From Prevotella sp. tf2-5 (GTDB lineage: Bacteria; Bacteroidota; Bacteroidia; Bacteroidales; Bacteroidaceae): a stretch of DNA of 64,000 bases. The notes under the pieces were generated by a model. It did no database searches. It was not told where the DNA came from and saw nothing but the letters and a program-made list of their open reading frames with translations. The translations under genes were made by a program, and so were the position numbers. Location: NCBI RefSeq assembly GCF_900115435.1, contig NZ_FOWK01000006.1, forward strand, positions 62,001-126,000. The letters are read 5' to 3'. Every line of letters starts with the position of its first letter. The stretch's first letter is position 1. Shown one piece after another: positions 34,900 to 44,378 of this stretch.

Positions 34900-36300
34900 A
34901 TGCGGAGCATTATACTGATACTCACCATATTGGCAACAGCAGTCAACAGCTGCTGGGCACAGGATCGCGCCAAAAAGATTCGCAACAAAGAATATCCGTC
35001 ATATATCTACAGGGTGACACTGCATGACAAGCAGAACACCCCCTACTCGTTGGAACGCCCTACCCGCTTTCTGTCAAAACGTGCTGTAGAGCGTAGGAAG
35101 AGACAAGGACTTCCCTTGGACACTACCGACCTGCCTGTCAGTCCTAAGTATGTGAGACAGATAGAGTCGCTGAAGACGACCGTCGTGGGAACCAGCAAAT
35201 GGAACAATACCATACTGGCACAGATGAAAGACACCAGTGAGCTCCAGCGTATCCGTCAACTTCCTTGTGTGAAGGATTGTCATCTGGTATGGCATGCCCC
35301 CGACTCCATCGAGCCTACGGCACTCAAAACGAGATATGAGGAGTCTTTCCACGAATGGGACTCTGTGGCGACGACCCTTTACGGACGTGCTGATGCCCAG
35401 ATCAAAAGCCTCAACGGCAACAGACTACACGACATCAACTGTATGGGTGAGGGAATGATGATTGCCGTACTGGATGGCGGCTTTAAGAATGTGGATAAGA
35501 TTCCCGCTTTTGGCAAGGTTGACATCAGGGGTACCCGTGACTTCATCTATCCCGCATCCCCTTCCGTTTATTACGAGTTAGATCATGGTACAAAGGTACT
35601 GTCGACGATGACCATCCAGCAACCTCATTATTATATAGGAACAGCCCCCAAGGCAAGTTACTGGCTCCTGCGCTGTGAAGACGGACAATCGGAGCAAGAG
35701 GTGGAGGAAGACTATTGGGCTATAGCGGCGGAGTTTGCCGACTCTGTTGGTTGTGACCTTATCAACTCTTCGTTGGGCTATAATAACTTCGACAAAGGAC
35801 ATGTGTCACATAAGCTGTGGCAGCTCGACGGTCACTCGACTTTTATCAGTCATTCGGCTTCGATGGTGGCAAAGAAAGGGATGATACTCGTCAACTCGGC
35901 AGGCAACTCAGGAATGGGTCCCTGGAAGAAAATCACCTTCCCTGCTGATGCTGATGACTGTCTGACCGTAGGAGCCGTCACGGACTTGTTGACGAATGCA
36001 CCTTTTAGCTCTGTAGGACCCACACAGGACGGTCGTGTAAAACCAGACATCGTCGCCATTGGCAGTCCCACAACGGTTATCACAGGTAGAGGGTCTATCG
36101 CCCAGGACATGGGTACCTCCTTCGCCGCTCCTATCATCTGCGGGTTGACGGCATGTCTATGGCAGGCTTTACCTCATAAGACCGCTTTGGAAATCATGGA
36201 ACTGATCCGTCAGTCTGGCAATAACAAAGAACATCCAGACAATATCTCTGGCTTTGGATTACCTAATTTCTGGCGTGCCTATATGGTGGGAAGAATGTGA
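34900..36300 (+). CDS. Secreted subtilisin-like serine protease (S8)
   Basis: A 466-residue exported protease. Signal peptide residues 1-21 (MRSIILILTILATAVNSCWA). Catalytic triad in family motifs: Asp192 in IAVLDGGF, His229 in ELDHGTKVLS, Ser407 in GTSFAAPIICG, with the oxyanion Asn in LVNSAGNSG. An N-terminal propeptide-like region covers about 25-150. No T9SS C-terminal domain is visible; it ends soon after the catalytic core. The start at 34900 is preferred to an in-frame TTG at 34873 because that lies in a -7 box, TACTTTTG (34868-34875). Confidence 0.93.
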   Translation: MRSIILILTILATAVNSCWAQDRAKKIRNKEYPSYIYRVTLHDKQNTPYSLERPTRFLSKRAVERRKRQGLPLDTTDLPVSPKYVRQIESLKTTVVGTSKWNNTILAQMKDTSELQRIRQLPCVKDCHLVWHAPDSIEPTALKTRYEESFHEWDSVATTLYGRADAQIKSLNGNRLHDINCMGEGMMIAVLDGGFKNVDKIPAFGKVDIRGTRDFIYPASPSVYYELDHGTKVLSTMTIQQPHYYIGTAPKASYWLLRCEDGQSEQEVEEDYWAIAAEFADSVGCDLINSSLGYNNFDKGHVSHKLWQLDGHSTFISHSASMVAKKGMILVNSAGNSGMGPWKKITFPADADDCLTVGAVTDLLTNAPFSSVGPTQDGRVKPDIVAIGSPTTVITGRGSIAQDMGTSFAAPIICGLTACLWQALPHKTALEIMELIRQSGNNKEHPDNISGFGLPNFWRAYMVGRM

Positions 36301-36368
36301 GGATGGTTAAGGATTAAAGGTTAATTGTTAAGGATTAAAGGTTAAAGGTTAATGGTTAATGGTTAATG
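36301..36368. repeat. GGTTAAT/GGATTAAA short repeats before xseA
   Basis: The spacer between the protease and xseA consists almost entirely of related 7-9 base units (GGTTAA, GGATTAAA, GGTTAAT three times at the end). The final junction creates the xseA start codon, ATGGTTAATGAG. Confidence 0.8.
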
Positions 36369-37531
36369 AGAAGCGATATACCCTGCAAGTGCTGAACAGT
36401 CTTGTGAGAGAGGCTATTGAAGCGGAACTGCCTGATGAGTATTGGGTAGAGGCGGAGTTGTCGGAATGCAGGGAGAGTCGCGGACACTGTTATATGGAAC
36501 TCGTAGAGAAGGACGAGACCTCCAACACACCTGTCGCCAAGGCTTCCGCCAAATGCTGGAAACAGACTTGGACAATGGTGCAACCTTATTTCGAGCGTAC
36601 CACAGGACAACCGCTGAGAGCCGGTATGAAGGTGCTGTTGAAAGTCTATCCGCAGTTTCATGAAGCATACGGTTTCTCATGGATTGTCACAGATATCGAC
36701 CCCACCTTTACATTAGGTGATATGGCCCAACGCCGTCAGAAGATTATCGCCCAGCTGAAAGCGGAAGGCGTATTTGACCTACAACGAGAGCTAACAATAC
36801 CCCGTTTCTGTCAACGTATCGCTGTTATCTCCGCAGCTACTGCGGCAGGCTATGGCGATTTCTGTCGACAACTGGAAGATAATGAATACGGATTACAATT
36901 CTATCCCACCCTTTTCCCTGCCATCATGCAAGGTGAACAGGTGGAGCAGAGTGTGATAGCGGCACTAAACCAGATCAACGAGCATGCTGAGGAATATGAT
37001 ATCGTCGTCATCATCCGCGGTGGTGGTTCGACGAGTGACATGAGTGGTTTCGACACCCTGCCCCTTGCGGAGAATGTGGCAAATTTCCCCTTACCCATTA
37101 TTACAGGAATCGGACACGACAGGGACGAATGCGTACTCGACATGGTGTCGAACACCAGAGTGAAGACACCTACAGCAGCTGCCGCCTTCCTTGTCGCCCA
37201 TCTCGCTGATACCCTGCAGCATCTGAATGACCTGCAACAACGGTTGTCATTTATGCTGACCATGTTCAAGACGAACTTTGAACACCAGTTGGATCAGCGG
37301 TATGAGCGTATCTGTCATGCTATCCAACAACGCATCGTACAAGAGCGGCATCATTTGGAACTTGCCGCCCAGCGAATAGAACTACTCGACCCCACCCTGT
37401 TGCTTCAGCGAGGTTATAGTATCACACTGTTTAACGGGAAGGTCGTTCGCGACCCTCAACAGTTGAAAGTTGGGGACGAGATGGAGACAATAGTAGAGAA
37501 AGGAAAGATTATTTCTGTGGTCAAAGTTTAA
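36359..37531 (+). CDS. xseA: Exodeoxyribonuclease VII large subunit
   Basis: A 390-residue nuclease subunit. An N-terminal OB-fold (about 5-100) has WVEAELSECRESRGHCYMEL, and the catalytic region has AVISAATAAGYGDF, IIRGGGSTSDMSGFD and ITGIGHDRDECVLDMV, followed by a coiled-coil region that binds the small subunit. It degrades single-stranded DNA in both directions. The start at 36359 is set by the frame within the GGTTAAT repeats. xseB follows after 5 bases. Confidence 0.95.
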   Translation: MVNEKRYTLQVLNSLVREAIEAELPDEYWVEAELSECRESRGHCYMELVEKDETSNTPVAKASAKCWKQTWTMVQPYFERTTGQPLRAGMKVLLKVYPQFHEAYGFSWIVTDIDPTFTLGDMAQRRQKIIAQLKAEGVFDLQRELTIPRFCQRIAVISAATAAGYGDFCRQLEDNEYGLQFYPTLFPAIMQGEQVEQSVIAALNQINEHAEEYDIVVIIRGGGSTSDMSGFDTLPLAENVANFPLPIITGIGHDRDECVLDMVSNTRVKTPTAAAAFLVAHLADTLQHLNDLQQRLSFMLTMFKTNFEHQLDQRYERICHAIQQRIVQERHHLELAAQRIELLDPTLLLQRGYSITLFNGKVVRDPQQLKVGDEMETIVEKGKIISVVKV

Positions 37532-37536
37532 AGGTT

Positions 37537-37719
37537 ATGAAATACGAAGAAGCATTAAAGGATTTGGATGAGATTGTGCAGAAAATGGAGCGCAACGAAT
37601 ATGGGATTGATGAGTTGACAACGCAGTTGAAAAAGGCGAAAGAACTCATCAAAGAGTGTAAAGATAAACTGACAAAAACGGACGAGGACATCAAAAAGAT
37701 ACTCGATGACGAGAAATAA
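37537..37719 (+). CDS. xseB: Exodeoxyribonuclease VII small subunit
   Basis: A 60-residue all-helical protein, with the family motif YEEALKDLDEIVQKMERNEY followed by a helical hairpin (LTTQLKKAKELIKECKDKL). It binds as several copies to XseA. Cotranscribed with xseA. Confidence 0.94.
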   Translation: MKYEEALKDLDEIVQKMERNEYGIDELTTQLKKAKELIKECKDKLTKTDEDIKKILDDEK

Positions 37720-37730
37720 TGCACAATTCA

Positions 37731-37762
37731 TTTGCAAGTGTGCCACAAATTATGTACTTTTG
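37731..37762 (+). promoter_or_regulatory. Promoter of ilvE operon
   Basis: TTTG (37731-37734), 20-base spacer, TACTTTTG (37755-37762), 40 bases above the ilvE start. Confidence 0.82.
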
Positions 37763-37801
37763 CACACAATTTATAACAAAAAGGACTAAAATTATTACGA
37801 T

Positions 37802-38818
37802 ATGAAAGACTTAGACTGGGGAAACCTGTCGTTCGGTTATATGAAGACCGACTACAACGTACGTTGTTACTATCGCGATGGAAAATGGGGCGAGATAGAA
37901 GTATGCTCCGACGAGTATCTGAACCTGCATATGGCAGCTACCTGTCTGCATTATGGACAGGAGGCTTTCGAGGGATTGAAGGCTTATCGCTGCAAAGACG
38001 GTAAGGTGCGTATTTTCCGTGTGGAGGAGAATGCTGCACGTCTGCAATCCACCTGTCGTGGCATCCTGATGCCAGAACTTCCTACGGAGCGTTTCGTAGA
38101 GATGGTGAAGAAGGTAGTTCGTCTCAACCAGGAGTGGATTCCCACCTACGAGAGTGGTGCTACCCTGTATATCCGTCCGTTGCTTATCGGAACAAGTGCA
38201 CAGGTGGGTGTTCACCCTGCCAAGGAATATTGTTTCCTTATCTTCGTCACCCCTGTAGGTCCATACTTCAAGGGCGGTTTCTCCAGCAATCCTTATGTGA
38301 TTGTACGTGACTACGACCGCAGTGCTCCTCTCGGTACTGGTAAATATAAGGTAGGTGGTAACTATGCCGCTTCTCTCTTTGCCAACAACCTGGCTCATGA
38401 GAAGGGTTATGCCTGTGAGTTCTACCTCGATGCCAAGGAGAAGAAATACATTGACGAGTGTGGTGCCGCCAACTTCTTCGGAATCAAGAACAACACCTAC
38501 GTCACTCCAAAGTCTACCTCTATTCTGCCCTCTATCACCAATAAGAGTCTGATGCAGGTAGCAGAGGACTTAGGTCTGAAGGTAGAGCGTCGTCCTATCC
38601 CTGAGGAGGAGCTGGAGACTTTCGAGGAGGCTGGTGCTTGTGGAACGGCAGCTGTCATCAGTCCTATCTCCTACATTGACGACTTAGAGACTGGTAAGCG
38701 TTATGACTTCGGTGAGAAGCCAGGTCCTATCTCCAAGAAGCTCTTCGATACCCTCCGTGGCATCCAGTATGGAGAGATAGAGGACAAGCACGGTTGGACG
38801 ACTGTTGTGATAGAATAA
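37802..38818 (+). CDS. ilvE: Branched-chain amino acid aminotransferase
   Basis: A 338-residue PLP-dependent class IV aminotransferase for the last step of Val, Leu and Ile synthesis. The PLP lysine lies in GTGKYKVGGNYAAS, and other motifs are HYGQEAFEGLKAYR near residue 50, YIDECGAANFFGIKN, and EAGACGTAAVISPIS. Length and motifs match the BCAT-type (group II) enzyme. It has its own strong promoter, with downstream genes DUF975 (24-base gap) and trmB. Confidence 0.96.
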   Translation: MKDLDWGNLSFGYMKTDYNVRCYYRDGKWGEIEVCSDEYLNLHMAATCLHYGQEAFEGLKAYRCKDGKVRIFRVEENAARLQSTCRGILMPELPTERFVEMVKKVVRLNQEWIPTYESGATLYIRPLLIGTSAQVGVHPAKEYCFLIFVTPVGPYFKGGFSSNPYVIVRDYDRSAPLGTGKYKVGGNYAASLFANNLAHEKGYACEFYLDAKEKKYIDECGAANFFGIKNNTYVTPKSTSILPSITNKSLMQVAEDLGLKVERRPIPEEELETFEEAGACGTAAVISPISYIDDLETGKRYDFGEKPGPISKKLFDTLRGIQYGEIEDKHGWTTVVIE

Positions 38819-38842
38819 TAACCCAACATAAATCAAACTATT

Positions 38843-39451
38843 ATGGACAATAATCAAGGTTACAAGAATCGTGCACTTGCCTCTTTGGAAGGTAATTGGA
38901 CGAATGGTATCATCGCTGCCATTATCTATCTGCTGATCAGTGGATGTGTAGGTCAGGGAGCAGCTATGTTCTTTGACGTAGCGACAGGTTATGGAATCTC
39001 AGGATTCTGGTATATCCTCTGTCTGCCCCTGGAATGGGGAATTACTGTTTATTTCCTGAATCTCATCCGTAACGAGGATATTGCCTACGAGCGTCTGTTC
39101 GATGGTTATAAGGACTTCATCCGTATCTTCCTCGCAGGTTTCCTGGTATCACTCTGTGTTGTTATCGGCATGTTCTTGCTGATTATTCCTGGAATCATCC
39201 TTTCCCTCATGTTCTCACAGACCGAGTATATTCTGAAGGATGACAAGCAGATTAGTGCCGCTGACGCTATGAAGAAGAGTGCGGAGATGATGAAGGGACA
39301 CAAGATGGAGCTGTTCTGGCTGATACTGAGTTTCATCGGCTGGGCTATCCTGTGCTGTCTCACCCTGGGCTTCGGCTTTATCTTCCTGCTTCCTTATATT
39401 AACAGCACAATGGCTCACTACTATGAGGATCTGAAAGCAGAGAACGCATGA
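38843..39451 (+). CDS. DUF975-family membrane protein
   Basis: A 202-residue integral membrane protein with four to five helices: about 22-45 ([18 protein letters not shown]), 52-72, 88-125 ([20 protein letters not shown]) and 155-190. The pattern (N-terminal [10 protein letters not shown], a middle YDGFKDF-like [11 protein letters not shown], and [15 protein letters not shown]) matches DUF975. Function unknown. Its stop overlaps the trmB start as ATGA, so translation is coupled. Confidence 0.86.
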   Translation: MDNNQGYKNRALASLEGNWTNGIIAAIIYLLISGCVGQGAAMFFDVATGYGISGFWYILCLPLEWGITVYFLNLIRNEDIAYERLFDGYKDFIRIFLAGFLVSLCVVIGMFLLIIPGIILSLMFSQTEYILKDDKQISAADAMKKSAEMMKGHKMELFWLILSFIGWAILCCLTLGFGFIFLLPYINSTMAHYYEDLKAENA

Positions 39452-40218
39452 GTAAAGGCAAGCTGGCGAAATTCGCCGACATGGAGACTTATGAGAACGT
39501 GTTCCAGTACCCCTATTCGGTGGTGGAACACGTTCCGTTTGAGATGCAGGGTCACTGGCACGAGGAGTATTTCCATAACGACAACCCTATCGTGCTGGAA
39601 CTAGGTTGTGGCAAGGGAGAATATACAGTAGGTCTTGCCAAGCGCTATCCTGACATGAACTTCATCGGAGTGGACATCAAGGGAGCGAGGATGTGGACAG
39701 GTGCCACACAGGCTGTCAAGGAAGGACTGAGGAATGTTGCCTTCCTGCGTACAAATATAGAGATTATTGACCGTTTCTTTGCCCCTGATGAGGTAACGGA
39801 GATATGGCTGACGTTCAGCGACCCGCAGATGAAGAACCCCCGTAAGCGACTGACCTCCACCTATTTCATGAACCGCTATCGCCGCTTCCTCATAGATGGA
39901 GGACTGATTCATCTGAAGACAGACTCCAATTTCCTTTTCACCTATACTACTTACATGGTGGAAAAGAACCGACTGCCTTTAGTTCTCCGCACTAATGATT
40001 TATACTCTGAGAACTCCGAGTACTCTGAGTTCTCAGAAGCTGCCTCCATCCAAACCTACTACGAGCAGATGTGGATAGACCGTGGATTGAACATCAAATA
40101 CATGAAGTTCCACCTTCCTCACGATGGAGAGTTAGTAGAACCGGACATCGAGATACCATTAGACGACTACCGTTCCTACCGGCGTGACAAGCGCAGCTCG
40201 TTAGATACTGCGAAATAA
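39448..40218 (+). CDS. trmB: tRNA (guanine-N7-)-methyltransferase
   Basis: A 256-residue Rossmann-fold methyltransferase making m7G46 in tRNA. The SAM site is [20 protein letters not shown], with [13 protein letters not shown], and the family signature [20 protein letters not shown] holds the catalytic Asp. Overlap ATGA with DUF975; the next gene follows after 4 bases. Confidence 0.96.
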   Translation: MSKGKLAKFADMETYENVFQYPYSVVEHVPFEMQGHWHEEYFHNDNPIVLELGCGKGEYTVGLAKRYPDMNFIGVDIKGARMWTGATQAVKEGLRNVAFLRTNIEIIDRFFAPDEVTEIWLTFSDPQMKNPRKRLTSTYFMNRYRRFLIDGGLIHLKTDSNFLFTYTTYMVEKNRLPLVLRTNDLYSENSEYSEFSEAASIQTYYEQMWIDRGLNIKYMKFHLPHDGELVEPDIEIPLDDYRSYRRDKRSSLDTAK

Positions 40219-40222
40219 GAAT

Positions 40223-41053
40223 ATGGAAATGAAAGTTATACGATTCGTCTTTACTATCGCGGTCTTGTTCGCAACACTGAATGTTTGCGCACAGGACGAG
40301 GATGACAGTATTGCCTATTCACTCAGTCTGGCTGAGACAGTAGTACTGCCAGATGGTATGACTTTCGAGGAGTACATATTGAAAAAGGTGCTTGACAATG
40401 CCAAACCGCTCAAGACACGAGTTCGGGCACTGCGCTACTCGGTAACTTGCCAAATGGAGAAGGATATTGACCTGACGACATTTCCAAATCGCAGGACTAT
40501 CACCTTCGCCGCCCGTCTGGCTGGTTATGGTCCTATCGTGAGCGCCCTCAGGGAACATAAGTATTTCAGTATCACAATGGCGGAGGATGTGCTGTTCAAT
40601 AATGGAAGGATTACGACCTCGAATGTGCGGATGGTAGAGATGAAACAGGAACTGACGAAGAAGCAGATAGCCTCGTTCCTCAAGCACGATGGGATGATGA
40701 GTGCCAACGTGTACGACCAGTTCTATAAGAAGGTACGCGAGAAAGTGAAGGAGCTGCAGAAGAAATATAGGAAGAAGAAGGAGACAGGCATGAAGTATGT
40801 TGGCAGTTATACGGTGGGCAACAGGACCTTCTATATTGTCAAGCTCGACAACATGCGGGTGCATATTGCTGACGGTTGCTGGCAGATCTCACGCATCAAC
40901 TGGCAGGAGAAACAGAATAACATGCAATATGAGTTCAAGGAAGTGAGACCTGATCTTTTCCTGCTCTCACAAGGTACGGCAAAGTTTTTCGTGGACAAGG
41001 TGAAATGGCCCAAGGGCTACGTCTCCATGAGAATGACATATACCTATCACTAA
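40223..41053 (+). CDS. Hypothetical secreted protein
   Basis: A 276-residue exported protein with a signal peptide (about 1-23, VIRFVFTIAVLFATLNVCAQ) and a basic, mostly alpha/beta body rich in Lys (KKVREKVKELQKKYRKKKE near 170-190). The last part, KLDNMRVHIADGCWQISRINW, looks like a small beta domain. I do not recognise the family. Last gene of the ilvE run, which ends at a cluster of GC-rich hairpins. Confidence 0.8.
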   Translation: MEMKVIRFVFTIAVLFATLNVCAQDEDDSIAYSLSLAETVVLPDGMTFEEYILKKVLDNAKPLKTRVRALRYSVTCQMEKDIDLTTFPNRRTITFAARLAGYGPIVSALREHKYFSITMAEDVLFNNGRITTSNVRMVEMKQELTKKQIASFLKHDGMMSANVYDQFYKKVREKVKELQKKYRKKKETGMKYVGSYTVGNRTFYIVKLDNMRVHIADGCWQISRINWQEKQNNMQYEFKEVRPDLFLLSQGTAKFFVDKVKWPKGYVSMRMTYTYH

Positions 41054-41068
41054 AATAGAGGTGTTTTA

Positions 41069-41173
41069 CGAAGGCGGCACTTCCTGCCCTCGAAGGTGCC
41101 GCTTCCTCGGGTCGAAGGCGGCACCTTCAAAGGTCGAAGGCGGCACCTTCGCAAACAGGAGGTGCCGCCTTCG
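41069..41173. terminator. GC-rich inverted-repeat cluster acting as bidirectional terminator
   Basis: Five copies of a 14-17 base unit based on CGAAGGCGGCACCTTC occur in alternating orientation. The strongest pair, CGAAGGCGGCACCT (41135-41148) and AGGTGCCGCCTTCG (41160-41173), forms a perfect 14-bp stem with an 11-base loop. It lies between the convergent secreted-protein and glmM genes. Confidence 0.75.
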
Positions 41174-41216
41174 CATTTCGGAATAATTTCTCGGTAGGAA
41201 ACTACCTAAGGTGAAA

Positions 41217-42608
41217 TTACTGCATGTCGTAAACCACTTGCATGAGCTTCTTGCCGATAGCGTCGGCCTCCTCCATGGTGTTCGCCTCGCTATAGACACG
41301 GATAATCGGTTCGGTATTCGACTTACGCAGATGTACCCACTTGTCGGGGAAGTCAATCTTCACACCGTCGATATCGTTCACCTGTGCTGTCGGATCAGCC
41401 GCAAACATCTCCTTCACCTTCACCAAGATAGCATCCACATCCGTCTCCGGGGTCAGGTCGATACGGTTCTTGGCAATCTGATAGTCAGGGAAGGTGGCAC
41501 GCAGCTCACTCACCTTGCAACCTTTTTTGGCAAGAGAGGTCAGGAAGAGGGCGATACCCACCAAGGCATCACGACCATAATGACTCTCGGGATAGATGAC
41601 ACCACCATTACCCTCACCACCGATAATGGCATTCACCTCCTTCATCTTCGTCGTCACATTGACCTCACCCACAGCGGCAGCCGTATACTTGCCACCATGT
41701 TTCTCCGTCACATCACGGAGGGCACGGGTAGATGACAGGTTAGAAACGGTATTACCCTTAGTATTCGACAACACGTAATCAGCGACGCTGACCAGTGTGT
41801 ACTCCTCACCGAACATTTTTCCATTCTCACAGATAAAGGCAAGACGGTCGACATCAGGATCAACGACGATACCCAGGTCATACGCTCCTGTCTTCATCTC
41901 GTCCATGATACCCTGCAGATTCTTCTCCAATGGCTCCGGGTTATGGGCGAAGTCGCCATTAGCCTCCCCATTGAGAATCTTATACTCCACCCCTAACGCC
42001 TTCAAAAGTTGAGGCAGGATAATGCCACCCACACTATTGATGGTGTCCACACATACTTTGAAATGAGCGTTCTTGACAGCCTCCGTGTCCACTAACTTCA
42101 AGCGGAGGACATCCTCGATATGACGGGCATCAAAAGTATTGTCCTCCATATAATGTCCCAGATGGTCGACATCCGCATACTCGAAATTCTCCTTCTCAGC
42201 AATGTCAAGGACGACAGCACCGTCTGCCGCAGTCAGGAACTCACCCTCGCTATTCAGCAATTTGAGGGCATTCCACTGACGAGGATTATGAGAGGCAGTG
42301 ATGATGATACCACCATCGGCACCAGACATCCTGACGGCAAGCTCTGTAGTAGGTGTAGTGGCAAGACCGATATTGATGACATCATACCCTACTCCCATCA
42401 GAGTACCACATACCACATTCTTCACCATCTCGCCGGAGATACGGGCATCACGTCCCACCACGATCTTGTTGGAGGAACCCTTCCCGTTACGGCGGATAAA
42501 CTGTGCATAGGCTGTGGTGAACTTCACGATATCAAGAGGGTTCAAGGTATCGCCCGTAGAACCGCCTATCGTTCCACGGATACCAGAAATGGATTTAATA
42601 AGTGTCAT
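41217..42608 (-). CDS. glmM: Phosphoglucosamine mutase (phosphohexomutase family)
   Basis: A 463-residue alpha-D-phosphohexomutase, most likely glucosamine-6-P to glucosamine-1-P for cell-wall precursors. The phosphoserine motif is GGIIITASHNPRQWN, the metal-binding loop is VVDPDVDRLAF, the sugar-binding loop is GGEGNGGVIYPESH, and the phosphate-binding end is RKSNTEPIIRVYSE. N-terminal SISGIRGTIGG is typical. It is the last gene of the thrS run. Phosphomannomutase is the alternative. Confidence 0.92.
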   Translation of the reverse strand: MTLIKSISGIRGTIGGSTGDTLNPLDIVKFTTAYAQFIRRNGKGSSNKIVVGRDARISGEMVKNVVCGTLMGVGYDVINIGLATTPTTELAVRMSGADGGIIITASHNPRQWNALKLLNSEGEFLTAADGAVVLDIAEKENFEYADVDHLGHYMEDNTFDARHIEDVLRLKLVDTEAVKNAHFKVCVDTINSVGGIILPQLLKALGVEYKILNGEANGDFAHNPEPLEKNLQGIMDEMKTGAYDLGIVVDPDVDRLAFICENGKMFGEEYTLVSVADYVLSNTKGNTVSNLSSTRALRDVTEKHGGKYTAAAVGEVNVTTKMKEVNAIIGGEGNGGVIYPESHYGRDALVGIALFLTSLAKKGCKVSELRATFPDYQIAKNRIDLTPETDVDAILVKVKEMFAADPTAQVNDIDGVKIDFPDKWVHLRKSNTEPIIRVYSEANTMEEADAIGKKLMQVVYDMQ

Positions 42609-42620
42609 GTTTTCTTGGTT

Positions 42621-43277
42621 TTATTTATCTCTTTCGTAAGTAATCTCGTAATAACAAGGGAAGACACTGGATGAGGCATCCACCGTACCCTGGGAATGAG
42701 GAACGATCAGGCGAACCTTGGCAATCTCGTCGTCATCATTGACAGGACGTCCAATGTTCACATACGTCAACGGCACCAGCCAGCCTGCAGGAACGGAGGT
42801 GGAACTATGAGTATAGCTCATCAAACCATATACAAAAGACCCTGTGTAAGTATTACCAATACGCTCCACCATCATCTTGTCAGGAAGAGAGGAATAGTTT
42901 CCATAAGAAGCGTCATAGAAATAAACGATGTCATTTCTCGTCACCAGCTTGTTTTCCTTAATATTATATTCTGAGAAACGACAAAGTATCTCCAATGTCT
43001 CGCCGTCTTTCACCTTCTCGCCACATCCCTTACGGACGATCTGCATGTAGACACCACTTCTCTCAAGATAGACGTACTCGTTGTTGGCGACATTCGTCGT
43101 CTCTCCCTGATCAGTAAACTGTGTCTGGCTTATCACCTTGATATTATTCTTAGAGATATATCGATTTATCGCCTCACGCTCCGCATCCTTCAGGTCAGAA
43201 TAGGTCTCACCCTTATTACAACTGGTAAGAAAAAGGATGCCGCAAAGCAATACCAACAGACTATAAACTTTCTTCAT
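42621..43277 (-). CDS. DUF4827-family lipoprotein
   Basis: A 218-residue lipoprotein (lipobox FLTSC, Cys about 20). The body with YSDLKDAEREAINRYISKNN, a central block about 60-150, and PAGWLVPLTYVNIGRP matches DUF4827, a Bacteroidota family whose fold resembles FKBP-type modules. It lies 12 bases before glmM and 66 after the DHH gene; a TAATTTTG box (43304-43311, minus strand) may give it a separate promoter, though no well-spaced -33 box is present. Function unknown. Confidence 0.82.
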   Translation of the reverse strand: MKKVYSLLVLLCGILFLTSCNKGETYSDLKDAEREAINRYISKNNIKVISQTQFTDQGETTNVANNEYVYLERSGVYMQIVRKGCGEKVKDGETLEILCRFSEYNIKENKLVTRNDIVYFYDASYGNYSSLPDKMMVERIGNTYTGSFVYGLMSYTHSSTSVPAGWLVPLTYVNIGRPVNDDDEIAKVRLIVPHSQGTVDASSSVFPCYYEITYERDK

Positions 43278-43343
43278 TTTACGCTATCATTATATTTCGG
43301 GCACAAAATTACAAATAAAAAAACAATTATCTGCAATATTAGG

Positions 43344-44378
43344 CTACTTTAACGTGTCTTCAAAGTGAAGGATGGCTTGTTTGACCACCTCAACAGCCTC
43401 GTCCATCGTACACATCAACTTTCCTCCTGAGGCATTCAGATGCCCTCCCCCATTGAAGAACATCTCCGCCATCTTATTACATGGGAAATCGTCAACAGAG
43501 CGAAGACTGATCCATATCAGCTTATCACGCTCCGAGTCCTCACGCAGAGAGATACTCAGTTTCAGTCCCTTGATCTGCAACGGCATATTGACCAAGCCCT
43601 CCGCATCGCCTTTGATAAAATGGAAACGCTGCAGGTCCTCACGGGTCAACGTATAAAACGCAGCATGACGCTGCTCATCGACTACCAGTTTATGACAAAG
43701 CACATAACCCACCATACGGATACGGTGCTCACTATAGTTATGATAGACATGACGATAGATCTTGTCCTTGTCGATATGCTTGGTCAGCAACTGACTGATG
43801 ATAAAATAGATGTCAGGAGAGGAGGAGTTATAGGTAAACCCGCCAGTATCCGTCATCATTCCACAATAGACAGGAATGGCGAAATGCTTCCCCTGCTGCT
43901 CGAACAGCCCCATCTGCCAGACTATCCGGAACACCAGTTCACAAGTAGACGACATCTCCGGATGTGAGATGGTCAGGACAGCATCCACGTCAGGTTCCAA
44001 ATGATGGTCTATGAGCACTTTCTTCGCCGGGGAACTTGCCAATGCAGCTGCCATAGCCTCCGTCCGAGACAGGGTATTGAAGTCAAGACAGAACACCAGA
44101 TCAGCGATTTTCAATACCATATCGACATAATCCTTACGCTTGTCATAGCGTACGATTTTCTCCGTATTCGGCAACCATTTCAAGTAATCGGGATATTGGT
44201 CTGGCGCAACGATCAGCGGGTCTTTCCCCATTCCTCGCAACACCTCTGCCCATCCCAGCATGGAACCTAATGCGTCACCATCCGCATTCACATGGCAACA
44301 CAACACAATGGTCTCCGCGGTATCGATAAGGGAGCGCAGTTGACTGCACTCCCCTTCTGTCATGATCTCTTTCAGCAT
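43344..44378 (-). CDS. DHH/DHHA1 phosphoesterase (NrnA-like oligoribonuclease/pAp phosphatase)
   Basis: A 344-residue enzyme. The DHH domain (about 1-200) shows HVNADGDALGSMLG, DFNTLSRTE, VLIDHHLEPD and MMTDTGGFTYNSS; the DHHA1 domain ends with NGGGHLNASGG. Members cut nanoRNAs or dephosphorylate pAp. Its start overlaps the upstream gene's stop by one base (TGATG). Cotranscribed with thrS and a nucleotidyltransferase. Confidence 0.92.
   Translation of the reverse strand: MLKEIMTEGECSQLRSLIDTAETIVLCCHVNADGDALGSMLGWAEVLRGMGKDPLIVAPDQYPDYLKWLPNTEKIVRYDKRKDYVDMVLKIADLVFCLDFNTLSRTEAMAAALASSPAKKVLIDHHLEPDVDAVLTISHPEMSSTCELVFRIVWQMGLFEQQGKHFAIPVYCGMMTDTGGFTYNSSSPDIYFIISQLLTKHIDKDKIYRHVYHNYSEHRIRMVGYVLCHKLVVDEQRHAAFYTLTREDLQRFHFIKGDAEGLVNMPLQIKGLKLSISLREDSERDKLIWISLRSVDDFPCNKMAEMFFNGGGHLNASGGKLMCTMDEAVEVVKQAILHFEDTLK

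Noticed and set aside
36345..36368. Phase variation of xseA by GGTTAAT slippage
   Set aside because: The start codon arises in the last units, so a change in copy number alters only upstream length, not the reading frame.
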